Origin: CAIQQQ01 sp040399685 | GTDB taxonomy: Bacteria > Pseudomonadota > Alphaproteobacteria > Acetobacterales > Acetobacteraceae | Direction: 5' to 3' | Assembly (NCBI GenBank): GCA_040399685.1 | Contig: JBBART010000023.1 | Span: 1 to 64,000 of the forward strand | DNA length: 64,000 bases | Part shown: in pieces, positions 19,239 to 29,329 of the stretch | Numbering within the stretch: position 1 is the first letter of the stretch | Layout: each line of letters begins with the position of its first letter | Position numbers and translations under genes: made by a program | The notes under the pieces: model-generated | Databases searched by the model: none | What the model was told of the DNA's origin: nothing | The model's input: only the letters and a program-made list of their open reading frames with translations

Positions 19239-21656
19239 ATGAACGTTAATTTCCCTCGGTTTGCGGCGCTTTGCGTTGGTTTGTGCCTGTTCGCGGTTGC
19301 CCCCGCGCCAGACGCATGGGCCCAGACCAAGACGCCGTCGCCCCCTGCACAGGCAGCCTCCACGCTGGCACCCGGCCAGGCCCGCGCAGCGCTGGACGTG
19401 CTGAAGGATGACGCCCAGCGCGCCCGCCTGATCTCCGTGCTGGAGGCCATCGCCCAGGCCGCCCCGGCCGCTGCCAAGGCCGTCCCGGCCACAGCCGTCG
19501 CGGCGCCAACAGTCAGCCCGCCGCCGGCGGCCACAACCGACACGCCGCCGCCATCTCCAGCCGCACCGCCACCGGTACTGGCGCTGACGCCGAACAGCGT
19601 GGGCGCGCAGGTTCTGGTGGGCGTGTCCGAGGAAATCACCACGCTGTCGACCGAGGCGCTGCAGGTCATCCACACCGTCACGGATTTCCCGCTGCTGTGG
19701 AACTGGCTGACGCGCCTTGTCACCGACCGGCAGACCCAGATGGCCATTCTGGATGCCACATGGCGGCTTCTTCTGGTGCTGAGTCTGGGCCTCGGCGCGG
19801 AATGGCTCGGCCGGCGCGCCATGCGACGGCCATTGGAGAGCCTGCGCATGCGGGCGCCGCTGCCGCCAGGCCACCAGCCGGAGGAGGTGCAAGGCATCGC
19901 CGACGCCGAGGAAGGCCAGACCGAATGGATGCGACGGCGGGCAACGGCGGTGGGCATGGTCCGACGCCTGCCTTATGTGGCCGGGTGTTTCGCGCTGGAC
20001 CTGCTGCCGGTGCTGGCCGTGATCGCGGCCGGCTATATTCTACTGGCCACCGGCATGGCGGGCGGCCTGACATCGCGGCTGGTGATCCTGGCGGTGCTGA
20101 ACGCGTTCGTGGTCTGGCGCATTGTGGTGTCCGTCGCCCGCGCCATCGCCTCGCCGTCCTGCGCCAAGCTGCGGCTGATCCCGATCAGCGACGCGGCGGC
20201 GGCCGTGGTGGTGCACGAGACGGCGATGCTGGCATTCGTGGCGGTGGCTGGCTATGCGGTGGCCGAGGCGGCGCTGCTGTTCGGCCTGTATCAACTGGCG
20301 CATGACGCGCTGCTGAAGCTGAATGCCCTGATTGTCTACGGCCTGGTCGTGCGGGTCGTGCTGCGCAACCGGCGTGGGCTGAAACAGGCGCTGCGGGCGC
20401 GGGAAGGCCGCGTTGGCGTACTCGCCGCCCTGCGCAATGCGCTGGCATCGTCCTGGCATCGGATCATCATCGTCTATCTGCTGGCGCTGTGGCTGGTCTG
20501 GGCGCTGGAGATCGAGAACGGGTTCAGCCGCCTGCTGCACCTGATGCTGTCCGCCGTGATCGTGCTGGGGGCGGCGCGGCTGGTGGCGGTGGCGGTGCAT
20601 GCCTTGCTGGACCGCGGCCTGCGGTCGCTAGAAGGACTGGACGAAAAATACCCCGGCATGGAGACCAGGCTCGCCGGATATCACCCGCTCATCCGGGCCG
20701 CCGCCAACACCGTGATCGCCCTTGCCGCCTTCGTGCTGCTGTTCGAATCGTGGGGCATGGATGCTCTGGCCTGGTTCGCCCCGCGGGCGCTGGGGGCGCG
20801 GATGTTCGCCGCCTGCGGCACCATCGCTGCCACGCTGGTGCTGTCGCTGGCCGTGTGGGAACTGGTGAACGCGGCCATCGCCAGACATCTGGCGCAATTG
20901 GCGCGCAACGCCCAGCTGGCCCGCTCGGCCCGGCTGCGCACCCTGCTGCCGATGTTTCGCACCACCTTGCTGGTGACGGTGAGCCTGATCGCGGGCCTGC
21001 TGATCCTGAGCGAGATCGGCGTCAATATCGCACCGCTCCTGGCCGGCGCCGGCGTCATCGGCCTCGCCATCGGCTTTGGCAGCCAGAAGCTGGTGCAGGA
21101 CATCATCACCGGGCTTTTCCTGTTGCTGGAAAACGCCATGCAGGTAGGCGATGTGGTCACGCTGGGCGGCATGAGCGGCACGGTGGAGAACCTGTCCATC
21201 CGCACCATCCGCCTGCGCGCGGTGGACGGCGCGGTGCACATCGTGCCGTTCAGCGCCGTCACGACCGTCACCAACTCCACCCGCGACTACGGCTTCGCGG
21301 TGGCCGATGTCAGCGTGGGGCTGAACGAGGAGCCAGACCGCGTGGCGGACGTGCTGCGTGAGGTGGCCAGCGTGATGCGCACCGAACAGCCATGGCGCGG
21401 ATTGATTCTGGCGGATCTTGAGGTGTTGGGCGTGGAGAAGTTCATCGACACCGCCTGGGTGATGCGGGTGCGCATCAAGACCCTGCCCGCCAGCCGCTGG
21501 GCGGTAAGCCGTGAGCTGAACCGGCGGATCAAGTATGCGTTCGACACCCAGGCCATCGAATCGCCGATTACCAGCTATCGCGCACTGGGCATGGCGCCGC
21601 CCTTTATCAAGGTGAATGGTATGGTCCTTGAACCGCTGGCCACGCCGCCAAGCTGA
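19239..21656 (+). CDS. MscS-family mechanosensitive ion channel (large, multi-TM)
   Basis: This 805-residue channel protein starts with a signal peptide (cleavage likely after DAWA) and a Pro/Ala-rich periplasmic segment. Many hydrophobic helices follow. The MscS pore region is at about 600-645 (GVIGLAIGFGSQKLVQD, LLLENAMQVGDVV), then the beta domain (GTVENLSIRTIRLR) and cytoplasmic vestibule. The size and layout resemble the YbiO/YjeP-type large homologues. It would open under membrane tension after osmotic downshift. The stop is 10 bases before the TTG of the next gene. Confidence 0.92.
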   Translation: MNVNFPRFAALCVGLCLFAVAPAPDAWAQTKTPSPPAQAASTLAPGQARAALDVLKDDAQRARLISVLEAIAQAAPAAAKAVPATAVAAPTVSPPPAATTDTPPPSPAAPPPVLALTPNSVGAQVLVGVSEEITTLSTEALQVIHTVTDFPLLWNWLTRLVTDRQTQMAILDATWRLLLVLSLGLGAEWLGRRAMRRPLESLRMRAPLPPGHQPEEVQGIADAEEGQTEWMRRRATAVGMVRRLPYVAGCFALDLLPVLAVIAAGYILLATGMAGGLTSRLVILAVLNAFVVWRIVVSVARAIASPSCAKLRLIPISDAAAAVVVHETAMLAFVAVAGYAVAEAALLFGLYQLAHDALLKLNALIVYGLVVRVVLRNRRGLKQALRAREGRVGVLAALRNALASSWHRIIIVYLLALWLVWALEIENGFSRLLHLMLSAVIVLGAARLVAVAVHALLDRGLRSLEGLDEKYPGMETRLAGYHPLIRAAANTVIALAAFVLLFESWGMDALAWFAPRALGARMFAACGTIAATLVLSLAVWELVNAAIARHLAQLARNAQLARSARLRTLLPMFRTTLLVTVSLIAGLLILSEIGVNIAPLLAGAGVIGLAIGFGSQKLVQDIITGLFLLLENAMQVGDVVTLGGMSGTVENLSIRTIRLRAVDGAVHIVPFSAVTTVTNSTRDYGFAVADVSVGLNEEPDRVADVLREVASVMRTEQPWRGLILADLEVLGVEKFIDTAWVMRVRIKTLPASRWAVSRELNRRIKYAFDTQAIESPITSYRALGMAPPFIKVNGMVLEPLATPPS

Positions 21657-21666
21657 GGAACAGACA

Positions 21667-22395
21667 TTGACCTTGCCAAGCGCAGACGCCGCCGCCGACC
21701 TTGCAACAGGCGGGTTTGCCTTCCTTAACAGCCAGACCTGTCGCACGTGGTTCGCAGGCGTGGGCAGCCTGTCGGATTGGGACAGCCTGGTGGCGAGCTG
21801 GGACAACATGGCCCAGGATTCCTATATGGCCGATGGCGGGCGCTACCGCCGCCGCCGCCACGCGGTGTTTCAGGCCGATGCCACCGGCATCACGCGCCAG
21901 GTCGACCAACCGCATTATCAAACGCTGAACGACAACCGCCTCAACGGCGGCATCGCCCGCTGGTTCGAGCCATCCCCCACCAGCGTGACCGAGGGCGACA
22001 GCTTTCGCACCATCCTGGTCGCCTGCCAGAGCCTGTTCACCAGCCTGAAGCCCGGTGGGGCGGACGGGCTGAAATGGCACGTCGAAACCCACCAGTTCCG
22101 CATCGAGGCCCGCACCGGCGAGGCTGGACAGCCAACGCCGGAAGGCCGGCACCACGACGGCGTCGATTTCGTGCTGGTGCTGATGATCCGCCGCGAGAAC
22201 ATCGCCAGCGGCGTCACCACGATCCATGCGCCGGACGGTGCCGATCTGGGCAGCTTCACCCTGGAGCATCCGTTCGAGGCAGCCTTGGTGGATGACCACC
22301 GCGTGCTGCATGGCGTGACAACCGTAGAGCCCATCGACTCAACGAAGCCGGCGTTCCGCGATGTTCTGGTGGTGACGTTTCGCACCGCCTCATAA
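21667..22395 (+). CDS. 2OG-Fe dioxygenase family protein (TTG start)
   Basis: This 242-residue protein resembles the 2-oxoglutarate/Fe(II) dioxygenase family that includes free amino acid hydroxylases. The iron ligands are likely H162 and D164 (EGRHHDGVDF) and a distal His in DDHRVLHGV; the Arg in FRDVLVVTFR may bind 2-oxoglutarate. TTG at 21667 is chosen because GAGGA lies about 7 bases upstream, whereas an ATG at 21616 falls inside the MscS gene. It is probably co-transcribed with that gene. The substrate is unknown. Confidence 0.8.
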   Translation: MTLPSADAAADLATGGFAFLNSQTCRTWFAGVGSLSDWDSLVASWDNMAQDSYMADGGRYRRRRHAVFQADATGITRQVDQPHYQTLNDNRLNGGIARWFEPSPTSVTEGDSFRTILVACQSLFTSLKPGGADGLKWHVETHQFRIEARTGEAGQPTPEGRHHDGVDFVLVLMIRRENIASGVTTIHAPDGADLGSFTLEHPFEAALVDDHRVLHGVTTVEPIDSTKPAFRDVLVVTFRTAS

Positions 22396-22583
22396 AAAAT
22401 AACGTGATGCCGGAACCCTTTCGTTAAATATCGAAAATGAAAACTAAATCTTCTTCTCATCAAACTTTATACAAATACTGTTGAATCTATCCCCAATACT
22501 GCGGCACATTGCCTGGGTTGTTTCACTTGTAATATGAGCCAGCGCCAAGGATCGGCCTCGCTCACGCGAGGGGGAAACCGGGC

Positions 22584-23861
22584 GTGGCAAGATGGACCTT
22601 TCTGCTGGCTGTGCCGTTGACGCTGATGCCGCTGCTGGAGCGGCAAAGCCTCGCCCAATCGCCGCCGCCCGAGCAGGCGGCATCGGTGGAGAAGCTGTCA
22701 GCGGCCCAACTGGAGCAAATGCTGGCGCCCATCGCGCTGTATCCCGATGAATTGCTGACCCAGGTGCTGGTGGCCGCCACCTATCCGCTGGAAATTGTGC
22801 TGGCCAGTCGCTGGGTGGAACAGCCCGCCAACAAGGCCCTGCGCGGCGATGCCCTGGTGAAAGCGCTGGAATCGCAGGACTGGGACCCCAGCGTGAAGTC
22901 GCTGGTGCCGTTCCCCAGCGTGCTGAAAACCATGAGCGAGCAGTTGGACTGGACCCAGCGCCTGGGCGATGCCTTCCTCGCACAGCCATCGGATGTGTTC
23001 GCCAGCGTGCAGGTTCTGCGCGCCCGGGCGCGGGATGCCGGCACGCTGCAAAGCAATGCCCAGCAGGTGGTGACCGTGCAGGGACCCGCGATCATCATCG
23101 AACCGGCCCAGCCGGAGACCGTGTTTGTGCCGGTCTACAACCCAAGCGTGGTGTTCGGCGCGTGGCCGAATCCGGCCTACCCGCCGGTCTATTACCCGCC
23201 TCCGCCCGGCTATGCCGTCGGATCGGCGCTGGCCACCGGCATTCCGTTCGGGGCCGGCATTGCCATCACCGGGGCGTTGTGGGGATGGGGCCGGCCCAAC
23301 TGGGGCGGCGGGAACGTGAACATGAACGTCAACCGGTTCAACACCATCAACGTGAACCGGGCGCAGGTGAACGCCAACACCTGGCAGCACGATCCGGGGC
23401 ACCGGCGGGGTGCCGCCTATTCGAACCCGCAGTTGAACCAGCAATTCCGCCTCCGGCAGGGGGCAAGCGCCGCATCGCGGGATGCCTATCGCGGTCGCGA
23501 CACCGTGCCGGCGCGGACGCCAGGCGACCGCCCGGGCGGTGGAGCAGGCAACGTGCAACGGCCAGGCCAGGGCGGACAAGGCGCGGGGCGGCCCCAAGCG
23601 GCACAACGTCCAGCCCAACGCCCCGCCCAGCAGCCGGCCCAACGAGCCGCACAACGCCCCGCTCAGCGACCGGCCAATGCCGGCGGCGCATTGCAAGGCG
23701 CCGGCAATGGCGGCGCCGCGCGCGCCCAGTCGGCACAGGGACATGCCAGTCGCGCCCAGGCGGCCCAACGCCCCACGCCGAACGCCGGCCCTCGGGGCGG
23801 CGGCGGCGGAGCAGCACGCGGTGGTGGCGGTGGTCGCAACGCCGGCAGGGGAGGTCGCTGA
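22584..23861 (+). CDS. DUF3300 secreted protein with low-complexity C-terminus
   Basis: This 425-residue protein has a signal peptide (cleavage near SLAQS) and a DUF3300 core over about residues 35-245 (QLEQMLAPIALYPDELL, ATYPLEIVLASRW, VFVPVYNPSVVFG). A Trp/Gly/Asn patch follows. The tail from about 310 is Gln-Arg-Pro-Ala-rich, with AQRPAQRPAQQPAQR-like repeats, and ends in glycine/arginine runs. The function of DUF3300 is unknown. The start is GTG with GAGGGGGA about 8 bases upstream; part of that site lies in a CCTCGC/GCGAGG stem. The stop overlaps the next start. Confidence 0.88.
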   Translation: MARWTFLLAVPLTLMPLLERQSLAQSPPPEQAASVEKLSAAQLEQMLAPIALYPDELLTQVLVAATYPLEIVLASRWVEQPANKALRGDALVKALESQDWDPSVKSLVPFPSVLKTMSEQLDWTQRLGDAFLAQPSDVFASVQVLRARARDAGTLQSNAQQVVTVQGPAIIIEPAQPETVFVPVYNPSVVFGAWPNPAYPPVYYPPPPGYAVGSALATGIPFGAGIAITGALWGWGRPNWGGGNVNMNVNRFNTINVNRAQVNANTWQHDPGHRRGAAYSNPQLNQQFRLRQGASAASRDAYRGRDTVPARTPGDRPGGGAGNVQRPGQGGQGAGRPQAAQRPAQRPAQQPAQRAAQRPAQRPANAGGALQGAGNGGAARAQSAQGHASRAQAAQRPTPNAGPRGGGGGAARGGGGGRNAGRGGR

Positions 23862-24790
23862 TGCGCCCGCATTCATTCCGCATACGCCTGTGCGCCGCCG
23901 CCCTTTGCCTGCCGCTGCTGGCAGCCGCCCCCGCCAACACACCAACCCATTTCGCCTCGCCGGACATCGCGGTCGACAGCCTGGTCACTGCCCTGCGCAA
24001 CGGCGACCGGGCCACGCTGCGGTCGCTGTTCGGTGACGCCGGATCGCAGATCGTACTCTCGGGCGACCCTGTGGCGGACGCCGAGGCAAAGGAGAAATTT
24101 CTGGCGGCCTATGCGGCCGGGCACAGCATCGACGCCAAGTCCGATGCCGCGATGCTGCTGATCGGCAAGGATGACTGGCCGTTTCCCATCCCGCTCAAAC
24201 ACGACGCACAAGGCTGGACGTTCGACGTGGCGGCCGGCGAGGACGAGATCCTGAGCCGGCGGATCGGCGCCAACGAGCTGTATGTGCAACAGGTGCTGCT
24301 CGCCTATGTGGACGCCCAAGCCGAATACGCCGCCACCCTGCATGACGGCCAAAAGCTGCACGTCTATGCGCAACGCCTGATCAGCACCCCAGGCAAGCAG
24401 GACGGTCTGTATTGGGAGACGGCGGAAGGCCAAAAGCCGTCCCCGCTGGGCCCGCTGGTGGCCGGCGCGCAGGCCGAAGGCTACAAGGCCCGCGCCAAGG
24501 CCGCCCCCGCGCCGTATCACGGCTATTATTTCCGCATCCTGACCGGCCAGGGACCGCACGCGCCGGGTGGCGCCTACAGCTATGTGCAGAACGGCCAGAT
24601 GTTCGGCGGCTCCGGCATGGTGGCGTGGCCGGCACACTGGGGCAATTCCGGGGTCATGACGTTCATCGTCAACCAGGACGGGGTCGTGCATCAGCAGGAT
24701 CTGGGACCGGACACAGCCAAAATCGCCGCCGGGATCACGACATACGACCCGGACGCGGACTGGCAGAAGATCGACGTGGCGCCGCCATAG
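23861..24790 (+). CDS. DUF2950 secreted protein
   Basis: This 309-residue protein has a cleavable signal peptide (RLCAAALCLPLLAAAPA). The chain carries DUF2950 features: FASPDIAVDSLVTALRNGD, IGANELYVQQVLLAYVDAQ, PYHGYYFRILTGQG and MTFIVNQDGVVHQQDLGPDT. The function is unknown; the family is usually encoded beside DUF3300. The ATG shares one base with the upstream stop (TGATG), so translation is coupled and the two proteins probably act together in the periplasm. The gene converges on the RND pump gene. Confidence 0.9.
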   Translation: MRPHSFRIRLCAAALCLPLLAAAPANTPTHFASPDIAVDSLVTALRNGDRATLRSLFGDAGSQIVLSGDPVADAEAKEKFLAAYAAGHSIDAKSDAAMLLIGKDDWPFPIPLKHDAQGWTFDVAAGEDEILSRRIGANELYVQQVLLAYVDAQAEYAATLHDGQKLHVYAQRLISTPGKQDGLYWETAEGQKPSPLGPLVAGAQAEGYKARAKAAPAPYHGYYFRILTGQGPHAPGGAYSYVQNGQMFGGSGMVAWPAHWGNSGVMTFIVNQDGVVHQQDLGPDTAKIAAGITTYDPDADWQKIDVAPP

Positions 24791-24812
24791 GGTCGGGCGG
24801 TGCCGGACCTAC
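24791..24812. repeat. Single-arm copy of the GTAGGTCGGGC repeat
   Basis: GGTCGGGCGGTGCCGGACCTAC matches the right arm of the inverted repeat at 2392-2412 with one base missing in the CCC run. It fills the gap between convergent genes and contains the TAG stop of the RND pump (24809-24811), as the 2392 copy does for the SDR gene. Confidence 0.7.
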
Positions 24813-27800
24813 TGGCCCTTGATCTTCTCCCGCAGGCCCTGGAACAGCGTGTAAAGCATCGGGATGGCGAAAATCCCCAGAAAGCTGGCGGCGATCATGC
24901 CGGCGAACACCGGCATGCCGATATCGCGCCGCGCCAACATGCTCGGCCCCTCGGCCGTGACCAGCGGATACAGGCCAAGAATGAACGCGAAGCTGGTCAT
25001 CATCACCGGGCGGAACCGCAGCCGCGCCCCGTTGGTCGCCGCCTCCAGCAGCGGAACCCCCGCCTCGCGTTCGGCCTTGGAGAATTCCACGATCAGAATG
25101 CCATTCTTGGCCGCCAGCCCGATCAACACCACCAGCCCGATCTGGCCATACAGGTCCATCGTCAGCCCGCCGAGCCACACGCCCAGATATGCCCCCAGAA
25201 TGCCCACCGTCACCGACAGCAGCACGGGCACCGGAATGGTCCAGCTTTCATATAGCGCCACCAGGAACAGATAGGCGAACAGCACCGCAAAGCCGACCAC
25301 CACGCCAATCTGGCCCTCGGCGCGCTTTTCCTGGAACGAGGTGTCGGTCCAGCCCCCCACGAAACCGGGCGGCAGCGTGCGGGCGGCCACCGCCTCCATC
25401 ACCGCCAGCGCCTGCGACGAGGACACCCCCTCGGACGGCGCCCCCTGCACGGTGACGGCGCGGCGGTTGTTGTAGCGGATCAGAGATTGCGGCCCGAGTT
25501 TGAGCTGCACCTCCAACAGGCTGCGCAGCGGCACCAGATCGCCGGTGTTGCTGCGCACGTTGATGCGATAGATGTCGTCGATCGAGCTGCGATCCTCGGC
25601 CTCGGCCTGCACCTGCACCTGCCAGGTGCGCCCGAACAGGTTGAAGTCGTTGGCGTAATAGCCGCCCAACGAGGTCTGCAACGCCTGGAAGATGCTGGTC
25701 AGGCTCACGCCCAGCACCTGCGCCTTCTCCCGGTCGATATCGAGGAACACCGAGGGCGACGTGGCGGAAAAGCCGCTGAACACCCGCGACAGTTTCGGGT
25801 CCTGATTGGCTGCCACCGTCAGGCCGCGCAACACCTGCGCCATCACCTTCGGATCGCCGCCGCGCATGTCCTGCAGCACGTAACTGAAGCCGCCGCCGGT
25901 GCCGAGGCCCACGATGGGCGGCGGTGCCAACGGCAAGGCAACGCCGCCCTGGATCGCCTGGAACTTCTTCGCCAACCGGCCAACGATGGCGCTGGCGCTC
26001 TCGGCACGGTCCAGCCGTTCCTCGAACGGCTTCAACGACACGATGATGAAGGCCGCGTTGGGCTGGCTGAAGTTATCGACATAGTTGATGCCGGCCACCG
26101 ACGAGACATCGGCAATCGATTTTTCGGTGGCCAGGATCGCCTCCGCCTGCTGGATCACATCGAGCGTGCGACCGACCGCGGCGCCGTCCGGCAGTTGGAT
26201 GATGACGAAGAACGCGCCCTGGTCGTCTTCCGGCAGGAAGCCGCTGGGGGTCATCCTGGCGATGGTGGCGGTGCCGAACAGGCACAGCCCCACCACCGGC
26301 AGGCTGAACACCGCCACCCGCACCAGCCGCGCCACGATATCGCCGTAACGGTCCCGCACCCGGTCGATGAAGCGCATCACCATGCCGATCGGCCCACGGC
26401 GCGGGCCGTGCTGCGGCTTCAGCAGCAACGCGCACAAAGCAGGTGACAGCGTGAGCGCGTTGATCGCCGACAGAACCATCGACACGCCCACGGTCACCGC
26501 GAACTGGCGGAACAACTCGCCCGAGATGCCCGAAATAAAGCCGATCGGCACGAACACCGACAGCAGCACCAGCGTGATGGCCATGATCGGCGCCGTGATC
26601 GCCACCATCGCCTTCTTGGTGGCCTCGGCGGGCGAAAGCTCCGGGTGCGCCGCCATCTCGTGCTCCACCGCCTCCACCACCACGATGGCGTCGTCCACCA
26701 CGATGCCGATCGCCAGCACCACCGCCAGCAGCGACACCGAATTGGCGGAATAGCCGATAGCCTTGAGCACGATGAAGCAACCGATCAACGACACCGGCAC
26801 GGCGATGGTGGGAATCAGCGTGGCGCGAAAGCTGCCGAGAAACAGATAAACCACCAGCACCACCAGCACGAACGCCTCAACCAACGTTTTCTGCACCTCA
26901 TGGATGGTGGCGGTCACGAAGGTGGTGGGATCGTACGTGACCTTCCATGCGAGGTCGGACGGAAAATCCTTCTCGGCCCCGGCCATGAACGACTTCACGG
27001 CATCCAGCGCCGTCAGCGCGTTGGCGCCCGGCGACTGGTAGATCGCGATCAACGCGGCCGCGGCACCGTTCAGCTTTGTGGCGCGGTCCATGTTGGCCGC
27101 CCCCAGTTCGATGCGCGCCACGTCCTTCAATTTCAGCACCGAACCATCGGTGTTGGTGCGGATGATGATGTCCTCGAACTCGGCCACCGTGGCCAGCCGG
27201 CCCTTGGTTTCGATGTTCAACTGCAATTGCTGCTCGTTGCTGACCGGGCGCGCGCCGATACGACCCACGGCGGCCTGGGCGTTCTGCGCCTGAATGGCCT
27301 GGGTGACATCCGTCACCGACAGGCCAAGCCCGGTCATCCGATCGGTTTGCAGCCACACCCGCATGGCGTAATCCTGCGGGCCGAACGGCGTGGCGTCGCC
27401 CACCCCCGGCGTGCTGCGGATCGAGTCGAGCAGATTGATGGTGGCGTAGTTGCTGATGAACAGCTCGTCCCGCGTCTGCTTGGGCGAATACAGACTGACC
27501 ACCCCCAGCAGCGCCGCCGACTTCTTCTTCACCGTCACGCCCTGGGTGCGCACTTCCTGGGGCAGCTTCGACAGAGCCGTCTGCACGCGGTTGTTGACGT
27601 TCACCGCGTTGATATCCGGATCGCTGCCCAGTTCGAACGACAGCAGCAGCGAATACGAGCCATCGTTGCCCGACACGCTTTTCATGTAGATGAGCTTCTC
27701 GACGCCCACGATCTGCGCCTCGATCGGCTGGGCGACCGACGCCTCCACCACGCTGGAGGACGCGCCCGGATAAAACGTCGTCACCGACACCTGCGGCGGC

Positions 27801-27919
27801 ACGATGTCTGGATATTGCGCGACCGGAATGCTGAACAGCGACAGCGCTCCGGCAATCGTGATCAGGAGGGCAATGACAATCGCAAAGCGCGGCCGGTCGA
27901 CGAACACCGATGACAACAT
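24809..27919 (-). CDS. RND multidrug efflux permease, HAE1 family (AcrB-like)
   Basis: This 1036-residue inner-membrane pump has the standard start MLSSVFVDRPRFAIVIALL and twelve expected transmembrane helices. The proton-relay pair is in GIVVDDAIVVVEAVEHEM of TM4, and large periplasmic porter domains follow TM1 and TM7. Length is normal. The ATG at 27919 has a GGGGGG-rich site upstream and is four bases past the adaptor stop. No outer-membrane channel gene is adjacent, so it probably recruits a TolC-like protein encoded elsewhere. Its own stop codon lies in a repeat. Confidence 0.95.
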   Translation of the reverse strand: MLSSVFVDRPRFAIVIALLITIAGALSLFSIPVAQYPDIVPPQVSVTTFYPGASSSVVEASVAQPIEAQIVGVEKLIYMKSVSGNDGSYSLLLSFELGSDPDINAVNVNNRVQTALSKLPQEVRTQGVTVKKKSAALLGVVSLYSPKQTRDELFISNYATINLLDSIRSTPGVGDATPFGPQDYAMRVWLQTDRMTGLGLSVTDVTQAIQAQNAQAAVGRIGARPVSNEQQLQLNIETKGRLATVAEFEDIIIRTNTDGSVLKLKDVARIELGAANMDRATKLNGAAAALIAIYQSPGANALTALDAVKSFMAGAEKDFPSDLAWKVTYDPTTFVTATIHEVQKTLVEAFVLVVLVVYLFLGSFRATLIPTIAVPVSLIGCFIVLKAIGYSANSVSLLAVVLAIGIVVDDAIVVVEAVEHEMAAHPELSPAEATKKAMVAITAPIMAITLVLLSVFVPIGFISGISGELFRQFAVTVGVSMVLSAINALTLSPALCALLLKPQHGPRRGPIGMVMRFIDRVRDRYGDIVARLVRVAVFSLPVVGLCLFGTATIARMTPSGFLPEDDQGAFFVIIQLPDGAAVGRTLDVIQQAEAILATEKSIADVSSVAGINYVDNFSQPNAAFIIVSLKPFEERLDRAESASAIVGRLAKKFQAIQGGVALPLAPPPIVGLGTGGGFSYVLQDMRGGDPKVMAQVLRGLTVAANQDPKLSRVFSGFSATSPSVFLDIDREKAQVLGVSLTSIFQALQTSLGGYYANDFNLFGRTWQVQVQAEAEDRSSIDDIYRINVRSNTGDLVPLRSLLEVQLKLGPQSLIRYNNRRAVTVQGAPSEGVSSSQALAVMEAVAARTLPPGFVGGWTDTSFQEKRAEGQIGVVVGFAVLFAYLFLVALYESWTIPVPVLLSVTVGILGAYLGVWLGGLTMDLYGQIGLVVLIGLAAKNGILIVEFSKAEREAGVPLLEAATNGARLRFRPVMMTSFAFILGLYPLVTAEGPSMLARRDIGMPVFAGMIAASFLGIFAIPMLYTLFQGLREKIKGQ

Positions 27920-27923
27920 GCGA

Positions 27924-29069
27924 TCACCCCCCTGTCGGGGTGGTGGAACGCACAGACTGCGGCACCGGGGTCGCAATGACGGCACTTCCCGGCCGCAGCA
28001 AGGCCAGCCCCGTCACCACCACCTGGTCCCCCGCGGCCAACCCCTGCTCGACCGCGATATCCGGGCCAATTTCCGTACCGGTCTTGATGCGCTTCACTAC
28101 CGCCTTGCCGCCCTCGACGACAAAGACATAAACCCCCTCCTGGTCGGCGATCAGCGCCGCCTGCGGAATGACCAGCCGCTCCACCGGCTTTTCGCCCTGC
28201 ACCGACACGCGCATGAACTGGCCATCGACCAGCGCGCCGGTCGGATTCGGCACGCGGGCGCGCACCTGCACGGTGTCGGTGGCGCGATCCACCGACACGT
28301 CCACGAAATCCACTCGCCCGTCCGCCGGATAAGGCGAGCCATCGGCATAGCGGAGCTTGACGATGCTGGCGCCGCCGGCACCCTGACTGTTGCCCTGCTT
28401 TTGAAGCGTCAGGAATTCACGCTGGCTGACCTGAAACACCACATACATCGGGTCCTGGCTGACGATGGTGACCAGCACGCCGCTGTCCGGCCCCACCAGA
28501 TTGCCACGGGTCACCGCCATGCGGCCGATCCGGCCGGTGACCGGCGCGAAAATAGCGGTGTAGCCAAGATTGATGGCGGCCGATTTCACATCGGCCTGGG
28601 CGCGCACCACGCTGCCCTGCGCACTTTGCTCGGCAGCCACACGCTCGTCGCGCACGGCCACCGACACGGCGGAGGTACGCACCAGCTCCTCCGCACGGGC
28701 ACGTTGCAAGGTGGCGTTGGTCAGCGCCGCCGACGCCTGCACCAAGGCCCCCTGGGCCTGCTCCATGGCAGCCACCAGCGGGTCTTTTTCCAGCTGCAAC
28801 AACTTGTCGCCGGCTTTGACGATGCTGCCCTCGGTGAACAGCACGTCCGTCAGAAAGGCCGATACCCGGGCGCGAATGCCCACCCGGTCAATCGCCTCGA
28901 CCCGCCCGACGAAATCAATGGACCGGCTGATGGGGCGGGCGGCCGCAACGACAATGCCGACCGGAACCGCCGGAGGAGACGCTGGCTGGGCAAAGCCGGG
29001 TTGCGCCACCAGGGCGCACAGAGCGCTGGCGAACGCCACGCGGACCACTCTCTGACGGAGTCGGGGCAA
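27924..29069 (-). CDS. RND efflux periplasmic adaptor (membrane fusion protein), TTG start
   Basis: This 381-residue adaptor has a signal sequence ending ...VAQPGFAQ, followed by the lipoyl half (GIRARVSAFLTDVLFTEGSIVKAGD), an alpha-hairpin (about 90-150), the second lipoyl half (IFAPVTGRIG) and a beta-barrel/MP domain. TTG at 29069 is chosen because AGGAGG lies about 7 bases upstream. Another TTG at 29102 lacks that spacing. It is encoded just before its RND pump as one operon. Confidence 0.92.
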   Translation of the reverse strand: MPRLRQRVVRVAFASALCALVAQPGFAQPASPPAVPVGIVVAAARPISRSIDFVGRVEAIDRVGIRARVSAFLTDVLFTEGSIVKAGDKLLQLEKDPLVAAMEQAQGALVQASAALTNATLQRARAEELVRTSAVSVAVRDERVAAEQSAQGSVVRAQADVKSAAINLGYTAIFAPVTGRIGRMAVTRGNLVGPDSGVLVTIVSQDPMYVVFQVSQREFLTLQKQGNSQGAGGASIVKLRYADGSPYPADGRVDFVDVSVDRATDTVQVRARVPNPTGALVDGQFMRVSVQGEKPVERLVIPQAALIADQEGVYVFVVEGGKAVVKRIKTGTEIGPDIAVEQGLAAGDQVVVTGLALLRPGSAVIATPVPQSVRSTTPTGG

Positions 29070-29187
29070 GATGCTTCCTCCTGGACGACGCTCGGGCGCC
29101 AAGAGTAGGGCAAAGGCGAAGGTCTCAGGGAACTCCTAGAGATTAACCAGAATTGTCTATGATCAAAAAATCAACAAAAATTATAAA

Positions 29188-29318
29188 GGAGTTCTTTTTT
29201 GAGAAAAAGAACCAAAAAATTTCATCCATAAAACACAACAACGCGGTATTTTTTGCGATACGCGCTTCATGGATGAAGTTTTTTTGCTTCTTTTTCTTCA
29301 GAAAAAGAAGATCTTTTT
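29188..29318. repeat. AT-rich palindromic interspersed element, copy B
   Basis: This copy has the opposite orientation to copies A and C. It begins GGAGTTCTTTTTTGAG and AAAAAGAACC, with ATTTCATCCAT inside. The far side reads ATGGATGAAGTTTTTTT followed by CTTCTTTTTCTTCAGAAAAAGAAG. The centre holds its own imperfect stem (CGCGGTAT/GATACGCG). It lies between the UbiH-type gene and the RND adaptor, both on the minus strand. Confidence 0.88.
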
Positions 29319-29329
29319 ATCAAACGCCT

